From Chamaelirium japonicum (lineage: Eukaryota; Streptophyta; Magnoliopsida; Liliales; Melanthiaceae): a stretch of 64,000 nucleotides of DNA. A model generated the notes under the pieces. The model worked only from the letters and a program-made list of their open reading frames with translations, ran no database searches and had not been told where the DNA came from. A program made the translations under genes and the position numbers. This document shows, one piece after another, positions 46,641-60,483 of this stretch (the first letter of the stretch is position 1; every line of letters begins with the position of its first letter). The DNA lies in the NCBI GenBank assembly GCA_947650365.1, contig OX393550.1, forward strand, positions 96,390,951-96,454,950. Reading direction: 5' to 3'.

Positions 46641-49600
46641 TGCGGGGGGAGAGGGACATGTGGAGAGAGAGAGAGAGATATTGTAGTGGTGTTAAACTTG
46701 GGAATAATAAAAGTTCGGCTTGGGTATTTTCGTCATTCTTAGTCAGACTTTTTTCTTTGGGCTTTTTCTGGAAGAATAAGTCATAAACCCATGAAATATT
46801 TTACGTTCACTTTTGCTATGGCTTCGAACAGGTCGCAATGGCGCGTCCCGTGCAGTAATCGGGTGTATGCGCAGCTAGTTTCGGTAGTTCGGTAGTTATA
46901 CCCTAGAATATCGATAAATTAGCTGACATTTGATATTGTTTTATTTACCACGGAAGTTCGGGTAATCGGATCACAGCAAGGCTGGATACGTTGACTGGGG
47001 ATCTGAGAGACATTTTCAACGAGCCTAAGCTGAGGTCGATCCGATACCTGGGTGATAAGTAACTGCTATTTTAAATTTTTAAGTATTTCTTTCTTTTCAA
47101 GAGATCCATATGTTCGAAAGTTGTGTATCAAGCGCCGACGCGTTCATGTCGATGAGAGATTTCCAACGAATCCTCTTAGGCCCAATTCTGACATCCGATT
47201 TATGAGTTATGGCTAATTATTCTTTTTAACCCGGTAGGTATACGAATCGCACCTAGGTTCCTACCGAGCTCACTTCAGGGCGCGGGACCGAGCCCGACCA
47301 ACCCTAGGACCTGACTTTTAACCTCCTAGCTGGCTTTAGGGCATATAGTTATCCCTCCCCAAGGTTTTAAATGTTAAAATTCAGATGGAGAGGATCGAGC
47401 AAGATTTGGAGTAATAAGCCCAAAATCTTCCGTTCCTTTATTCATTCATCTTTATTTGGAATTAAGGAGTTAACAAGCCGATCTCTCAACTCTCTTTAAT
47501 TACCACCATAACAATCCATTACTATCTTTATGAAGAACCTAGAGAGAGAGAACGGCAAAAACTAAGAAGAGAGATAATTATAAAGAGAGAGAAAGAGAGA
47601 GAGATCGGGAGGAGGGAAAGAGTAGAGAGATCGAGGGAGAGGACTGGAGAGAGAGAGAGAGAGAGAGAAGAGTGGGCCCTGCCTCCTCCCCTAACTCCGG
47701 CGAGCACCGAGCTCAGGTTAGCTCTCATCCTTCTCTTCTCCTCTTCCACCCGAACCCAACCCAAAACTCAAGACGCCTTCCTCCATCCTTGGCCGCTGCC
47801 CACGCGGGTGGAGAATGCCACCACGAACCCACCTTCAGTCCTCGTCGGGAGGACCAATACCCAAGCCCCGTTGGTGACCGTCGGTGCATCCTCAGGCCAA
47901 CCCAATCACCCGCGCGAACCCCTCCGGCCAATGCCTTCCCGGGCTCTGACAGCGCTCCGGTCGCCTCCTCCCGTGTCTCATCCGTGGGGATGATACGGGG
48001 GAGACCGGCCGAGCACCGCCGGCGCACTCAAACCCAGTCACCCCGATGCCGTGTCATCGGGCAAAAACCAGAGCTCTGGTTTTCGTTGAGAAGAAACTGG
48101 ACAGGACCGATTTGTAATTAAAGATCTATCCCAGGTCTTTTAGAAACTAGTAATGCAGCAGACCCGACCCGAACTGCAAACCCGACCCGACCTACAGACC
48201 CGACCCGACCTACATACCCGACCTGATAACCCAGACCCGACCCAGCAGTGAACCGGTCTGGTTCTCCTGAACCAGACCCATAAACCGATGAGAAATTGGT
48301 TCAGCCGCCATTTCTCCGTCCGATCTCGGAATCGAACGAAACCAGCGGCGTTTCAACCGGATCGAAGAGACCCACTTGTTGAGCTAGAATAGGTACAGTA
48401 ATTTTACTATCTAGGATCCCTTTTTAGCCATGGGCCCGATCTAATCGGTGCACCGTGGTTTGACCACCAATTCTTCGTCTGATCTCGAAATTGGACGAAA
48501 CCAGTGGCATCGTGCTCAGATCATCGATGCCGATGTATTGAATCTAGTTCGGTACCCTGGAGACCCTTTTAACCTATTGAACCGATCATAGACTAGTTTT
48601 TACCGGTTCGACCCTAAAACCTTCGACCGAAGTCGGATTTGAGCGAGACTGGATCCCATGGGTTCCTCATCCCTAAACCAACCTTTTTAGAACCCTAGTT
48701 TGAGTAATTTATAGATGTAACAACTTATACATTTTAAACCATGATGGTCAGTTTCTCTTTCGACGGTACACCGGACCGATAGGCGTGAGGAGCGTGGACT
48801 ACCGAGCTATTCTCCAGGTGAACATGATTAATTCTATTCTAGTTAGAGTAGATTGTAGTTATATCTGTAAAATAATAAATAAAATCGTATGTGGCATAGT
48901 ATGTCCAATGCATGCAGGCGAAAAACCGGTACTGCATGTGGGAGGTGGGCATACTATCCCTTGCTTCTGAATAGTCATGCATGTAATATTTTGATAGCTA
49001 TAACGGTGATTGACTCAACCTAGATTCACATTAGGATGCATGCAAATAAGTAGATACTTGTACTGATTATTTATTAATATTATGTTGAATGACTGTGTTT
49101 GGTAACCATGGGTCGCATGGTGCAGTCCAGTTGCTATTGAGCAACGAAGACTGGTGGTCTCGGTGGAGAGACCGGTGGTCTCAATGGAGAGACTGGTGAT
49201 TGTACTTCCTCAGTTGAGGTTCTCTTCCCAGAGGGAAGACTCACAACTCACGGGCATGGATAGGGAACCTGAGTGCACTGGATGGGAGGTGAACCACCGC
49301 CTGTGCATAATCCGAATCAAGTAGGTAGGGTCACAGGGTTGGGCAGGAGGTAAAGTCCCTAGTGGCCTAGTAGTCCACCCCTGGGTAATGACCCCGAAAA
49401 GCAAGGTGGGCGGGAGTGCTCCGTGGTGAAAGACCAAGCCCCCTTATGGCCATATGGGTATTTCTAGCTCTCCATGTACACTTGGACTCAGGTTCTGTTG
49501 GCAGACTCAGTTAGAAAACTGCCGGTTCACTTTAGGAGTAGGTAGAACTAACCTTCGGTGATTAGTTGCATACTTTTAATCTAGATGATTATTTGTCTTA

Positions 49601-50230
49601 CATTTACTAGTTGTAGTTGTACCATAGTAGAGCTGACATATTAGCTAGCTGAACTATCTTATTTGTAATATATGTATGTGTATGTTGTCGCCCTCGTAGA
49701 CTTCTAGAAGAGCAGGTTATGACTATGGTTTACCCTGGCTAGTTTAGGGTTAACTTTTCACTGAGTTTACCTAGTAAACTCACCCCGTTATTGCACACTC
49801 TTTTCAGGTACCGTAGATCCTTCTCAGACGCTTCCTAGAGGATCTTAAATAGCTATCGAGAAAGGACACTAGAGCTATTAGCTAGTTTTTATTATTTTCA
49901 GTTGGTTATGTAATAATTATGGAACTATGTTTTAGATGCTCTGAATAATGTCAGAATCAGTAATGTTTTCCCTAGTAAGCTTCTCCTCAAAGCTTCATGC
50001 CCGGTACGCCTTTCGTCAAGGCCAAGCTATTAGTAGGCTTCTCTTCAAAGCCATCCCCTATCAACTAGTAAATAGTTAATGATAAATTAGTAATAAATAA
50101 CTAAATAATAAAATCAACCTCGCAACCTTACAACATTGACTTACCCTTATAACCCCATCACCCCCGGGTTTGACGAGTTTACCCTTGTAGTCGGATTCGG
50201 GACGTGACAGATATGGAGGTGGTAGTGGTC
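46641..50230. other. Long noncoding stretch, probably decayed retroelement
   Basis: About 3.6 kb without a recognisable protein. Present are GA-rich sequence (47535-47670), a GC-rich part (47670-48080), a CCCGACCCGACCTACA minisatellite (48160-48245), a repeat of GGTGGTCTC..GGAGAGAC (49150-49200), and near 49755-49815 a sequence (CTAGTAAACTCACCCC... TTTTCAGGTACCG) that resembles a retroelement leader with a splice acceptor-like site. None is diagnostic. Confidence 0.4.
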
Positions 50231-50252
50231 ATGGGAAGAGAGTGCGTGCGTG

Positions 50253-51404
<1,152 letters not shown>

Positions 51405-51436
<32 letters not shown>
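51405..51436. repeat. (TA)n tract, 32 bp
   Basis: Pure TA between foldback elements D and E. Confidence 0.9.
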
Positions 51437-52454
<1,018 letters not shown>

Positions 52455-52725
52455 TTGTTAAATTACACTTTGCCCCCCACCCCTTTGCCCCCCACCCCTT
52501 GAAGTTTAGCTAAAAAACACTTAACCCACTTATAGTTTATGTTGTTCCAAATTACTCCCTGAAGTTTGAAATGTTATGACAATACACCCTTTTTTTTGTC
52601 AACTGCTTAATTTCCTCATTTGGTAATTTTTATCTGACTTGACAGGGCAAATATGCAAAATATAGTTTTCTAATTACAGGGGGTTAAATGTCATTGACCT
52701 AATTTGAGAGGAGCAAAGTGTAATT
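52455..52725. mobile_element. MITE of the AAATTACACTTTGCCCC family
   Basis: Left AAATTACACTTTGCCCC and right GAGCAAAGTGTAATTT are inverted ends. Internal GATAATTTTTATCTGA-like and GAAATGTTA segments match the copies at 24830 and 42888. Confidence 0.82.
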
Positions 52726-53022
52726 TACTCTTTTTTTTAGGGAAATTTTATTCATACCCCAAAAATCTGTAATTAGCCCCCGTATCCCTAGCGTTTCTCA
52801 ATAACTTACTCAACAATCCTTTAATACCAACAATGCCCTTTTTTTTGTACCCCAAACCCCAAAGCCCCTGCTCAGCGTCTTTTGTACCCCCAACCCAACC
52901 CAATGTTTGTTTAAACTTAGCCCAAGCCAAACCCGTCGGGTTGGCCGGGTTGTGCGGGGTGGGTTCGGGTTAACCCGCCCAAAGTCGGGTTGGGTTCGGG
53001 TTGACCCGCCCAAGTTGCAGCT

Positions 53023-54236
53023 AGGGGTGGCAATGAGTCGAGTCGTGTCTAGGCCTGTCAATCGGGCCGGGTCAGGTCGGGCCAAGCCTTGCCCGAACTC
53101 GGCCCGTATATGAATCGGCTTTCCCAAGCCCGAACTCAGCCCAAAAAATTTTCACTTTATTCAACCCAAACTTAGCCCAATTTATTTTTCGGGCTTCGGG
53201 CCGAGTTCGGGCCAGCCCAATTAAGATTTGTAGTGAATCAAAATGCAAAAAAAATTGGACATCTAGTACTACAAGCATAGATGTAACAGAAGGTTGGGAA
53301 TCTGGGATGGAGCCATGGAGGGCGTCCTACTTCGATTAGTTTGGGGCTTTAGTGCAAAAAAGAGACTTTTTTTTGTTTGAAAGGAAGTGAAACAGAAGAT
53401 TGGGAATCTGGGATAGTATTAGTGGGACTCCCAAATTGGGAAAGGGTATATTGACCATTGAATTAGTGTTGGCTGTCAGTCAACTATGGAAAGAAGATGT
53501 TGGAGGGTCGGAGCGACTCTTGGTTACTCAATATGTTCGGGTAGTACAGACTATACAAAGGATTCAATACTTCATGGGTTTTTAAATTGAATATATAAGC
53601 ATTCGGGTTCGGGCTGAATATGGGCTGGGCTGAACCCGGCCCGAGCCCGGCCCGAATTAATTTTCGGGTATAAAATTATGTCCGAACTCGGCCCAGCCCA
53701 AACCCATTTAAGGCTCAGCCCAAATTTTTTCGGGTCGGACGGGCGGGTATCGGGCTAGCCCGGCCCAATTGACAGTCCTAGTTGTGTCGGGTTTGTGTCG
53801 TGTCTAGTTTCGTGTCGTGTCCAAAATCCCTAGACCCGGACCCGACCCTTTTAACTAATTGTGTCTTGATCCTAAACCCGTACCCGACTTGCTAATAAAT
53901 AGGTAGACACGATAAGACCCGGTAAGACCCGTTTACCACCCGGATCTATTCAGTTGACCTGATCCGACCCAATCCGACTTGACCCGACCTGACCCGAAAG
54001 ACCCACTGGTATTATATATTATAGTATTGCATTGCTGGTAGACCCGACCCGACCCGACACGACCCGACCCGTTGAATACTAAACGGGTCTTCCCGGGTCT
54101 ACCGTGTCCAGACCCTAAACCTGGACCCGACCTGTTTATTAAACGGGTCTATCGTGTCGACCCGTTTACGACCCGAACCCGTTTAGCTTTGTCCCAGACC
54201 CGCTAATTTCGTGTCGGGTTCTGTCGGGTCAAGGAG
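53023..54236. mobile_element. hAT-like insertion Y within X, CCCGACCC-rich
   Basis: Starts AGGGGTGGCAATGAGTCG, a typical plant hAT-type terminus, and is dense in GACCCGACCCGAC and CGTGTCGGGT in both orientations. Its right end lacks a clean matching terminus (fades near 54236), so it may be rearranged. It contains element Z. Confidence 0.6.
53050..53780. mobile_element. hAT-type non-autonomous element Z nested in Y
   Basis: Left TAGGCCTGTCAATCGGGCC, right (reversed) TAGGACTGTCAATTGGGCC. Flanking 8-bp duplications GTCGTGTC (53042-53049) and GTTGTGTC (53781-53788) differ at one base. Eight-base duplications are the hAT hallmark. Length 731 bp, no transposase frame. Confidence 0.88.
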
Positions 54237-54642
54237 AAATAATTCGGGTTGGGCTCGGATTAGCCCGCCCAAATTCGGGTTGGGTTCGGGTTGGACTCGG
54301 GTTGGGTTCAGGTTGGCCCGTCCAAGTTGCAGCTCTACTTGTGCCTTCAAGTATCAGCCAACTGCATGGGGTTTATTTAAGAGTGGGGTGTATTCAAGAG
54401 TGCATATAATTGGGGTATATTTAAGGGGATATGTGTTTGATTGGGGTATAATCAAGTTGGGGCGGGCCATTTAACTGGGGTGTATTGAAGGTGGGGTGTA
54501 AGGGGGAAGGGTATTTTTGAGATAAGAATGGGGTATGAAAAAAAAAAAGGGGTGTGTTCAAGTTTGTTGGAAATGGGGGCTAATTACAGATTTATGGGGT
54601 ATGAATAAAATTTCCCTTTTTTTATTTTTGGGTAAAGAAAGG

Positions 54643-54990
54643 AGGAGACGCGGTTTTCGCCACAGCGGCAAATTAGGAAATTCCGGAGTTCGAATCTTCT
54701 AGGTTCCTTCAACATACCGTTGGGACGGTTTCCGGCCGATGCGTGCCACGTGGAACTAACATCATTGCAGCCGTCCGGCTAGTTTGATATCCACGTGGCG
54801 CGCATCCGATGGCTACCGTTTCCACCTGCGGATTTTCTAGAGCAGTAGAAAGAGCCGCGTCCGCTGGCCTCCCGCTCTTATGTACGTCGCCGGTCCTTCC
54901 TCCCCTCCATCGACACCGCTGCTCCACCTACAAACCCTAATGCTTTCTCCCTCCTCCGGCAAAGCCCCAACAAACCCTAATCCCAATTCG
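54643..54990 (+). promoter_or_regulatory. Promoter and 5' untranslated region of the LIFEGUARD gene
   Basis: GC-rich sequence between transposon X and the start codon, with CCACGTGG (54758-54765 region, CCACGTGGAAC) and ACGTGGCGCGC near 54793, which are G-box-like. No clear TATA box. The upstream in-frame Met at 54880 would add 37 residues. The promoter lies only about 375 bp from the end of transposon X. Confidence 0.5.
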
Positions 54991-57900
54991 ATGGGCAATG
55001 GGAAGGGAGGGGACATCGAGGCCGGGGTGGTCGGCGGCGCGCTCTACCCCAACATGACGGAGAGCCCGCAGCTGCGGTGGGTCTTCATCCGCAAGGTCTA
55101 CTCCATCGTCACTCTCCAGCTCCTGGTCACCGCCGCCGTCGCTTCTGTCCTCACCTTCGTCCGCCCCATCCCCGCCTTCATCCTATCCGGCACCCCTGCC
55201 GCGGTGGCAGTCTTTTTCCTTCTGGTCCTCGTATTGCCATTTCTGGGTAAGCCCGCCGTGGTTAATGGAGCTAGGGTTTCTTTTTGAATCAGGACCGATT
55301 TGGGGATTTTCTCGATTTATCTGAGGTTTTCTTTCCTTTCAATGGGACAGCTCTGGTGCCTATGCTGATCTATCGGGAGCGTCATCCATTAAATCTGATC
55401 CTTCTTGGGCTGTTCACAATCTGCATCAGCCTCGCCATCGGGATATCATGCGCCCTAACGAATGGTAAAGGCATAGAAACCCTAACAGTGCAGTGTGTTT
55501 GGATGAGGTAATTAGAATTTACCAAGACATTTATAAATGAAGGGATTGGAATAGCTAGATTCCAAAACCCTTCATTTATGATGGGTAACCAGTTTAATTA
55601 ATTTGCACCTGGAGTATTTTAAAATTTTGATGATTCTGTGAATTTCCTTGTTTGGGTGAAAGAATTGTAGCGAGGTGAACCACAAACTTGTTAAGATGTG
55701 AAGAACAGATCCAAACCTTTTGACCTTTTTTTTTTCTTCAAATTTTTAAATATGGACTACCCCCATAAAACCTAAAATCAAACTTAAACAACAATTTAGG
55801 AGAAAAAACACAAAAACAAAAATTTGAAAGACAGTTGCAAAATTTAGAACCATCGATTGATACACATCCTTCATATCATTTCCTACATCAAAGGGTGATG
55901 CACAGATTTCATCACTTCCTGTATCAAAACATGGATAATCAAATCAAAGTGGAATTTAAAAACAATGATACCAAATCTAAGCATAATTAAAAACGGTGAA
56001 ACACAATTGTCCATATCACTTTCCCACATCAAAACAGTGATATCCAAACGCCTTTGGCGGAGAGAAAGAGAACGCATGATATTTAGTACGGCTGTTAAAA
56101 GGGTTTTTTTTAAAAACACCTCAAAACAAAGGTTTTAAATGAGGAATTTTGGGCCCCCAAATCCCTCAATTAAATTCTACTAAGAATTTACAAATTCCAT
56201 TAGGTGGCATCCAAACAAGAAAATTTATGATAGTGAAATTTAAAATCATTTATGACCCCAAATCCCTCCTTAATTTATTGCATCCAACCACATCCCTAGT
56301 CCTTATTATGTGAAATAAAAGGAAAAAAATAAAGAATGTTTCCATATAACATTGAACCCCATCCTTGGATCCAAATCATCATTTAATTTACTATTCTGAG
56401 TAGTAAAAAATAATAAATTTATCTTCAATGTTTTTTTTTAAATTGAAAATTAGGAGTTTAACATCAGGTCAAATTACCTGGTTCATTCGAGCTTTAATAT
56501 ACATCACTTCTTTGGGATGGCCTTAAATGCTTATTTCAACAATGGAAAAAGGCATTTGAAAACACAGACATTAGGAGCACTTACTATTTGGGGCTGCCTT
56601 TGCCACCATATTTCTCCATTGGTTGCTATGTATGGACAATTCATTTCCATCTCATTCTTCCATAATCTCAATGAGGTAAGATTTAGGAATATTACTTGTT
56701 TGAAAGAAGGAAGTAAAAGATGTGTGTTGTGTCTGGACTCAGTTACTATATTGAACTTTATTATGGATCTCTACTCTAGACCTAGATGAGAAATTTTATA
56801 TTTCTTGTGAGAAATCAAACATTCGTGAGTCTTGTATTGAGCATCCCAAACCAGTCCCAATAGGGTCGGGTAACCCGGTAAACCCGATTAATTGCCACCC
56901 CTACTATACATGACTTAAACAATAAGTCTAAAAATGGCCCTAAAAAACAATCTGAATATAGCAAATAAATCCGATTAAAAGCAATTGAGACAACTGGTTC
57001 CAGCATGGGCCGGGGCTCTAGCGTAGGCTAGCTATTATCCTATCAAGAGTGAAACTGGTACAACTCTAAGATGACATTGACGCTGGTATACCTGTAGATC
57101 AACTCTAAGACGACATTGACGCTGGTATATCCGCAGATCGGGTGCTAAAAAAGGTCTATCCTCAATCATTTGTTCAAAGCCCGTGACTTTGATATTCACA
57201 AAGAGAAATATAGCTACTCGTCGCCTCATGGCATTGGTTACCTTAGTATTTACTCTCGCTTTGTGTATTAGCACAAATGTATACTCCTGAAGGAACTCTA
57301 CCCATTTTCCATGGTGTACACTCAATCTCTTCTGTGTGCTTAGATACCTCAGAGCCCCATTATTGGAGTATAGAACCAAGTCTTGAGGTAACATATAGTA
57401 ACATCAATGACCTAGCGCCTATGTAAAACTCCTTGTCGTGGGTGGAGTATTTTCCTTTAGGTATTGTTTAGGTTTTTGCTGAAGTATGACATCACCTATC
57501 CCCATTCTAGAAGCATTAGAAGAAACTTCAAATGCTTTAGAAAAATCTGGGAGACGTATAACAGGGGCTTTCGTAATTATGATCTTTATCTCGTGGCATG
57601 CCTTTAACGCTGCTTTGGTCTATTGAAATTCACCTTTACAAATAAAATCTGTGATAGCAGTGGTGATCATGCCAAAGTTCTTGATAAACCGCTTTGTAGA
57701 AGATAGCTATGTTGTGGAAGCTTCGTACTTCAAACAGAGTGGTAGGTTCAGGCTCTTCAAAAATAGCTTGAACCTATGAGGGTCTGTCGACACGCCCTCA
57801 TAGGATACGACGAACCTCAAAACAACAACACAAACAGTCATAAATGAGCACTTTTTGAGGTTGGCATACATGCTCTCTTTCCTTAAGGCGTTGTAGACCT

Positions 57901-60483
57901 ATTGCAACTATACTAGGTGTTATTCCTTGTTTCTACTATAGATTAGACGACAAGGAACTTCTCCATAGATTAGATGACAAGGAACTATTCTAGGTGTTGT
58001 TCCTTAAGGCGTCGTAGACCTGCTGCAACTATTCTAGGTGTTGTTACTTGTTTCTACTCCAAAGAAGCTCGGGGTGGCTATGGAGGTTGCAGATGGGCTA
58101 TGTGGGGCCGACATCTTGACTGAATCACATGGAAGGGGTTGGCGGCTAGGGTTTGTCGTGGGGAGAATAAAGAAAGAGAGATAGAGGGAGAAGATTTGGA
58201 ATTCACTAGATGTTGAGGAATCCTCCTCGATGCACATCTAATATTGGATAGAATATTTCATGAAATAATCTATTGCCTTCAAATAAAGAGTACCGGACAC
58301 ATGGTTTTAAATTCTGATTTCATGTCTGGTTTTGGTTCAGATTGAAATTAAAATTTCGACCGAAATGATGTAGAAATTTTGAAATGGTCAAAAAAGGATA
58401 TTTTTGATGGTTTTTGTTTTTGAATTTTTAATTTAAATCTTTTATATATTTTATAAAATCCGGCAAATCAACTGGCGAGATCCGATAGATTTCCGCAAGA
58501 TCCAGTGCTTCCAACAAAAATAGGTCGATTTTGGTCAAAATCTGGGTGCATATAAAACCTCAAATCCATCGAAATCAGCTTTCATGTTTTCTGAAATTTG
58601 TGGGCTAGTTTCTATCAAAATCCCAAAAATACCCTCATAATCACGGAATTTCGATGAAGTGGTCAACAAGACGGCCCACAAATTTCAAACCCATCCGGTT
58701 TTGTTGGGCCCCCCATGTTTTTGCCTAAAATTTCAGCGAAATGCACTTGAAATAACGAAATTTCAGCAAAAGGGGTAAGGGTCCATGTTTCGACCCTACC
58801 TTTCATTTCGATCTCAACCGAAACTGAAATATTTCGACAAAATTTTGTCTATTCGATCGAGATTTGAAACTATGATCATCCCTTGTATATATGGTCGATT
58901 TACATCCACAACGCACCAGTCCAATATGGGACTAAAATAAACACTAAACATGGCTTAAACAGCATGTCTAAAAGTAGGACTAAAAAACAATTGTAATAAA
59001 AACAATTAAGATAATTGTGTCCAGCATGGGCTAGGCCTCTGACAGAGGCTAGCTACTATCCTAGCTAAAGTGAAACTGATATAACTATGAGGTGACGGTG
59101 GCGATGGTATACCCACAGATCGGGTGCTAAAAGAAGGGAAGTTGCAACCATAGTCACCAAGTTTTGGTTCGGCAATAATCCGGCTCATGTAAAGTTTGAG
59201 GAAAATCGGCAAAAATTGGAAAATTCGGAATAGAAATGGATAAAAATTGGAGAAAAGATCGGGTTCGGGATTTAATTGGCTAGGGTGATGTTTAAAAAAA
59301 TCTGCAAAGTAGAAAAAATTTGAAGAACTACAGTTGTTAAAAATCAGAATTATATATGTATTTAATATATTAACATTTCTTTAAACTTTCTAGCCTATGT
59401 TTAAGCAAATAAGACATTCATAATTCATAAATATAAATATAATAATATTAGGCAACAATGAGTCAATAAAAACAAGATCTACATCCTAATTAAGATTCAT
59501 CAACAAAACTACAATATTACAAAACCCTATATGTTCATGATTTATTGATTAAAAAAAATTTCTATAAAATCCTAGTTAGAATTTATCAACTCATCAATAG
59601 CATCAAATCCCAAATTTGTATCAAATTTTATTGTATGTCCTCTTCATTTTCTAAATAATTCATTGTCACCAAAGTCGTCGAGTAAATCGTGACTTATTGA
59701 AAAATTCACGGTAAAAATTGGCAATTTGATGGTTTGAGTAAGTCGGCATTAAAAATCGATAATTTTTCGGCTTATATTAAGTTCGAGTTTAAAACGTGAC
59801 TTTTTCAATAAGTCAGAGTTTTGTGACTATAGTTGCAACATAGAAGTCATAGGATAGCTCTTTAACTTGCCAACTAAAAACTGATATACACCCCTTAAAG
59901 TGAACAGGGTAGTCACCTTGTGAATGATAACAGCCAATCATACTGTAAGTTGGATCTTGGCGGCTAGATTCAGCAGCTGGGCGTGACAAATCTTTGAGCC
60001 TTTTCAAGTGTGTATCGTTTGATTTGTTTCGATTTGGAACAGGGAAGGTTATAGTTGAAGCAGCATCGGTATCGTTCGCCGTTGTCGTCAGTCTCACCGT
60101 TTACACATTCTGGGCAGCCAGGAGAGGTCATGACTTCAACTTCCTCGGCCCATTCCTGTTCACTGCCCTTCTGGTTCTGATTCTATACGGACTCATCCAG
60201 GTGATTAGGCCTCCTCCACTCCCTTCTTCTCTCTCTCTTCTCGTGTATTTCCATTTCAATAACTTAATTGCTCCTGCAGATTTTTATACCATTGGGGAAG
60301 ATTATGACCACGATCTACGGGTGCGTGGCCACGCTCGTGTTCTCCGGCTTCATCATCTACGACACCGACAACCTGATCAAACGCCACACTTACGACGAGT
60401 ACGTCCCGGCCGCCATCTCTTTGTACCTCGATGTGATCAACCTCTTCATGGCCCTGATGACTGTCTTCAGCGCCGCTGATTGA
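54991..60483 (+). CDS. LFG: LIFEGUARD/BAX inhibitor-1 family membrane protein (exons 54991-55246, 55351-55464, 60043-60200, 60280-60483)
   Basis: The four exons join in frame to a 243-residue protein, the usual length. It starts MGNGKGGDIEAGVVGG, then MTESPQLRWVFIRKVY (residues 22-37), the conserved lead into the first membrane helix, and about seven hydrophobic segments follow. YTFWAARRGHDFNFLGPFLF and IIYDTDNLIKR are family signatures, and the end (DEYVPAAISLYLDVINLF) matches LIFEGUARD C termini. Members sit in ER, Golgi or other membranes, influence calcium release and suppress programmed cell death. Junctions are GG|GTAAGC...GACAG|CT, TG|GTAAAG...AACAG|GG and CAG|GTGATT...TGCAG|AT. No stop or frameshift. 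Intron 2 is about 4.6 kb and full of transposon pieces, while introns 1 and 3 are about 100 and 79 bp. Start at 54991 was chosen by family similarity; Met at 54880 or 54940 is possible. The exact paralogue is uncertain. Confidence 0.95.
55489..56300. mobile_element. MITE-like element in the intron (GTGTTTGGATG ends)
   Basis: The left GTGTTTGGATGAGGTAATTAG corresponds to GCATCCAACCACATCCC at the right in reverse. Mirror-like AAGGGATTGGAAT/ATTCCAAAACCCTT and CCCTCAATTAAATT segments fill the inside. The duplicated target was not resolved. Confidence 0.4.
56888..57150. repeat. Direct repeat pair around the Gypsy fragment (left copy)
   Basis: AACAATAAGTCTAAAAATGG, CCAGCATGGGC, AGGCTAGCTA.TATCCTA, AGTGAAACTG and GCAGATCGGGTGCTAAAA recur in order at 58945-59135. 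Part of this copy (57060-57150) contains a 47-bp tandem duplication. Confidence 0.7.
57035..57900 (-). pseudogene. Ty3/Gypsy reverse transcriptase-RNase H fragment
   Basis: On the - strand: YANLKKCSFMT, LRFVVSYEGVSTDP, FIKNFGMITTAITDFICKG, KAPVIRLPDFSKAFEVSSNA, then ALRYLSTQKRLSVHHGKWVE and VTGFEQMIED. These are the Gypsy RT C terminus and RNase H. At least four frame changes or stops are present. Integrase and gag are missing. Confidence 0.88.
58301..58876. mobile_element. MITE-like element in the intron (CATRGTTTYAAAT ends)
   Basis: Left CATGGTTTTAAATTCTGAT and right (reversed) CATAGTTTCAAATCTCGAT are inverted ends; the inside is rich in TTTCGACCGAAA and GAAATTTCG in both orientations. No coding sequence. 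Confidence 0.65.
58945..59135. repeat. Direct repeat pair around the Gypsy fragment (right copy)
   Basis: Second copy of the 56888-57150 sequence in the same orientation, about 2.05 kb away, with CACAGATCGGGTGCTAAAAG at its end. Confidence 0.7.
59141..59839. mobile_element. MITE-like element in the intron (GTTGCAACYATAGTCAC ends)
   Basis: Left GTTGCAACCATAGTCACCAA and right (reversed) GTTGCAACTATAGTCACAAA match at 18 of 20 bases. AT-rich inside with TCGGCTTATAT and GACTTATTGAAAAATTC segments. No coding frame, no clear duplication. Confidence 0.7.

Larger units (their letters stand above)
52740..54616. mobile_element. DNA transposon X with 42-bp inverted ends, containing two nested insertions
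   Basis: Terminal inverted repeats 52740-52781 and 54575-54616 (GGGAAATTTTATTCATACCCC...) match at 41 of 42 bases. An 8-bp duplication TTTTTTTA flanks it (52732-52739 and 54617-54624). No transposase is seen. Inside, CCCGCCCAAGTTGCAGCT occurs at about 53005 and again, with one change, at about 54317, on both sides of a foreign block. Long inverted ends and the duplication size fit a Mutator- or hAT-type non-autonomous element; which one is not settled. Confidence 0.88.
55465..60042 (+). other. Intron 2 of the LIFEGUARD gene, transposon-filled
   Basis: Holds, in order, an AT-rich element with GTGTTTGGATG and GCATCCAACC ends (about 55489-56300), a Ty3/Gypsy fragment (57035-57900), a CATRGTTTYAAAT-ended element (about 58301-58876), and a GTTGCAACYATAGTCAC-ended element (59141-59839). 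The 56300-56800 part has no recognised content. Splice sites are intact, so the intron may still be removed normally. Confidence 0.75.

Noticed and set aside
47672..48121. 149-codon GC-rich + strand frame (MGPASSPNSGEHRA...)
   Set aside because: Arg/Pro/Ser-rich text without motif or homologue I recognise, overlapped by a similar frame on the other strand; more likely GC-driven chance.
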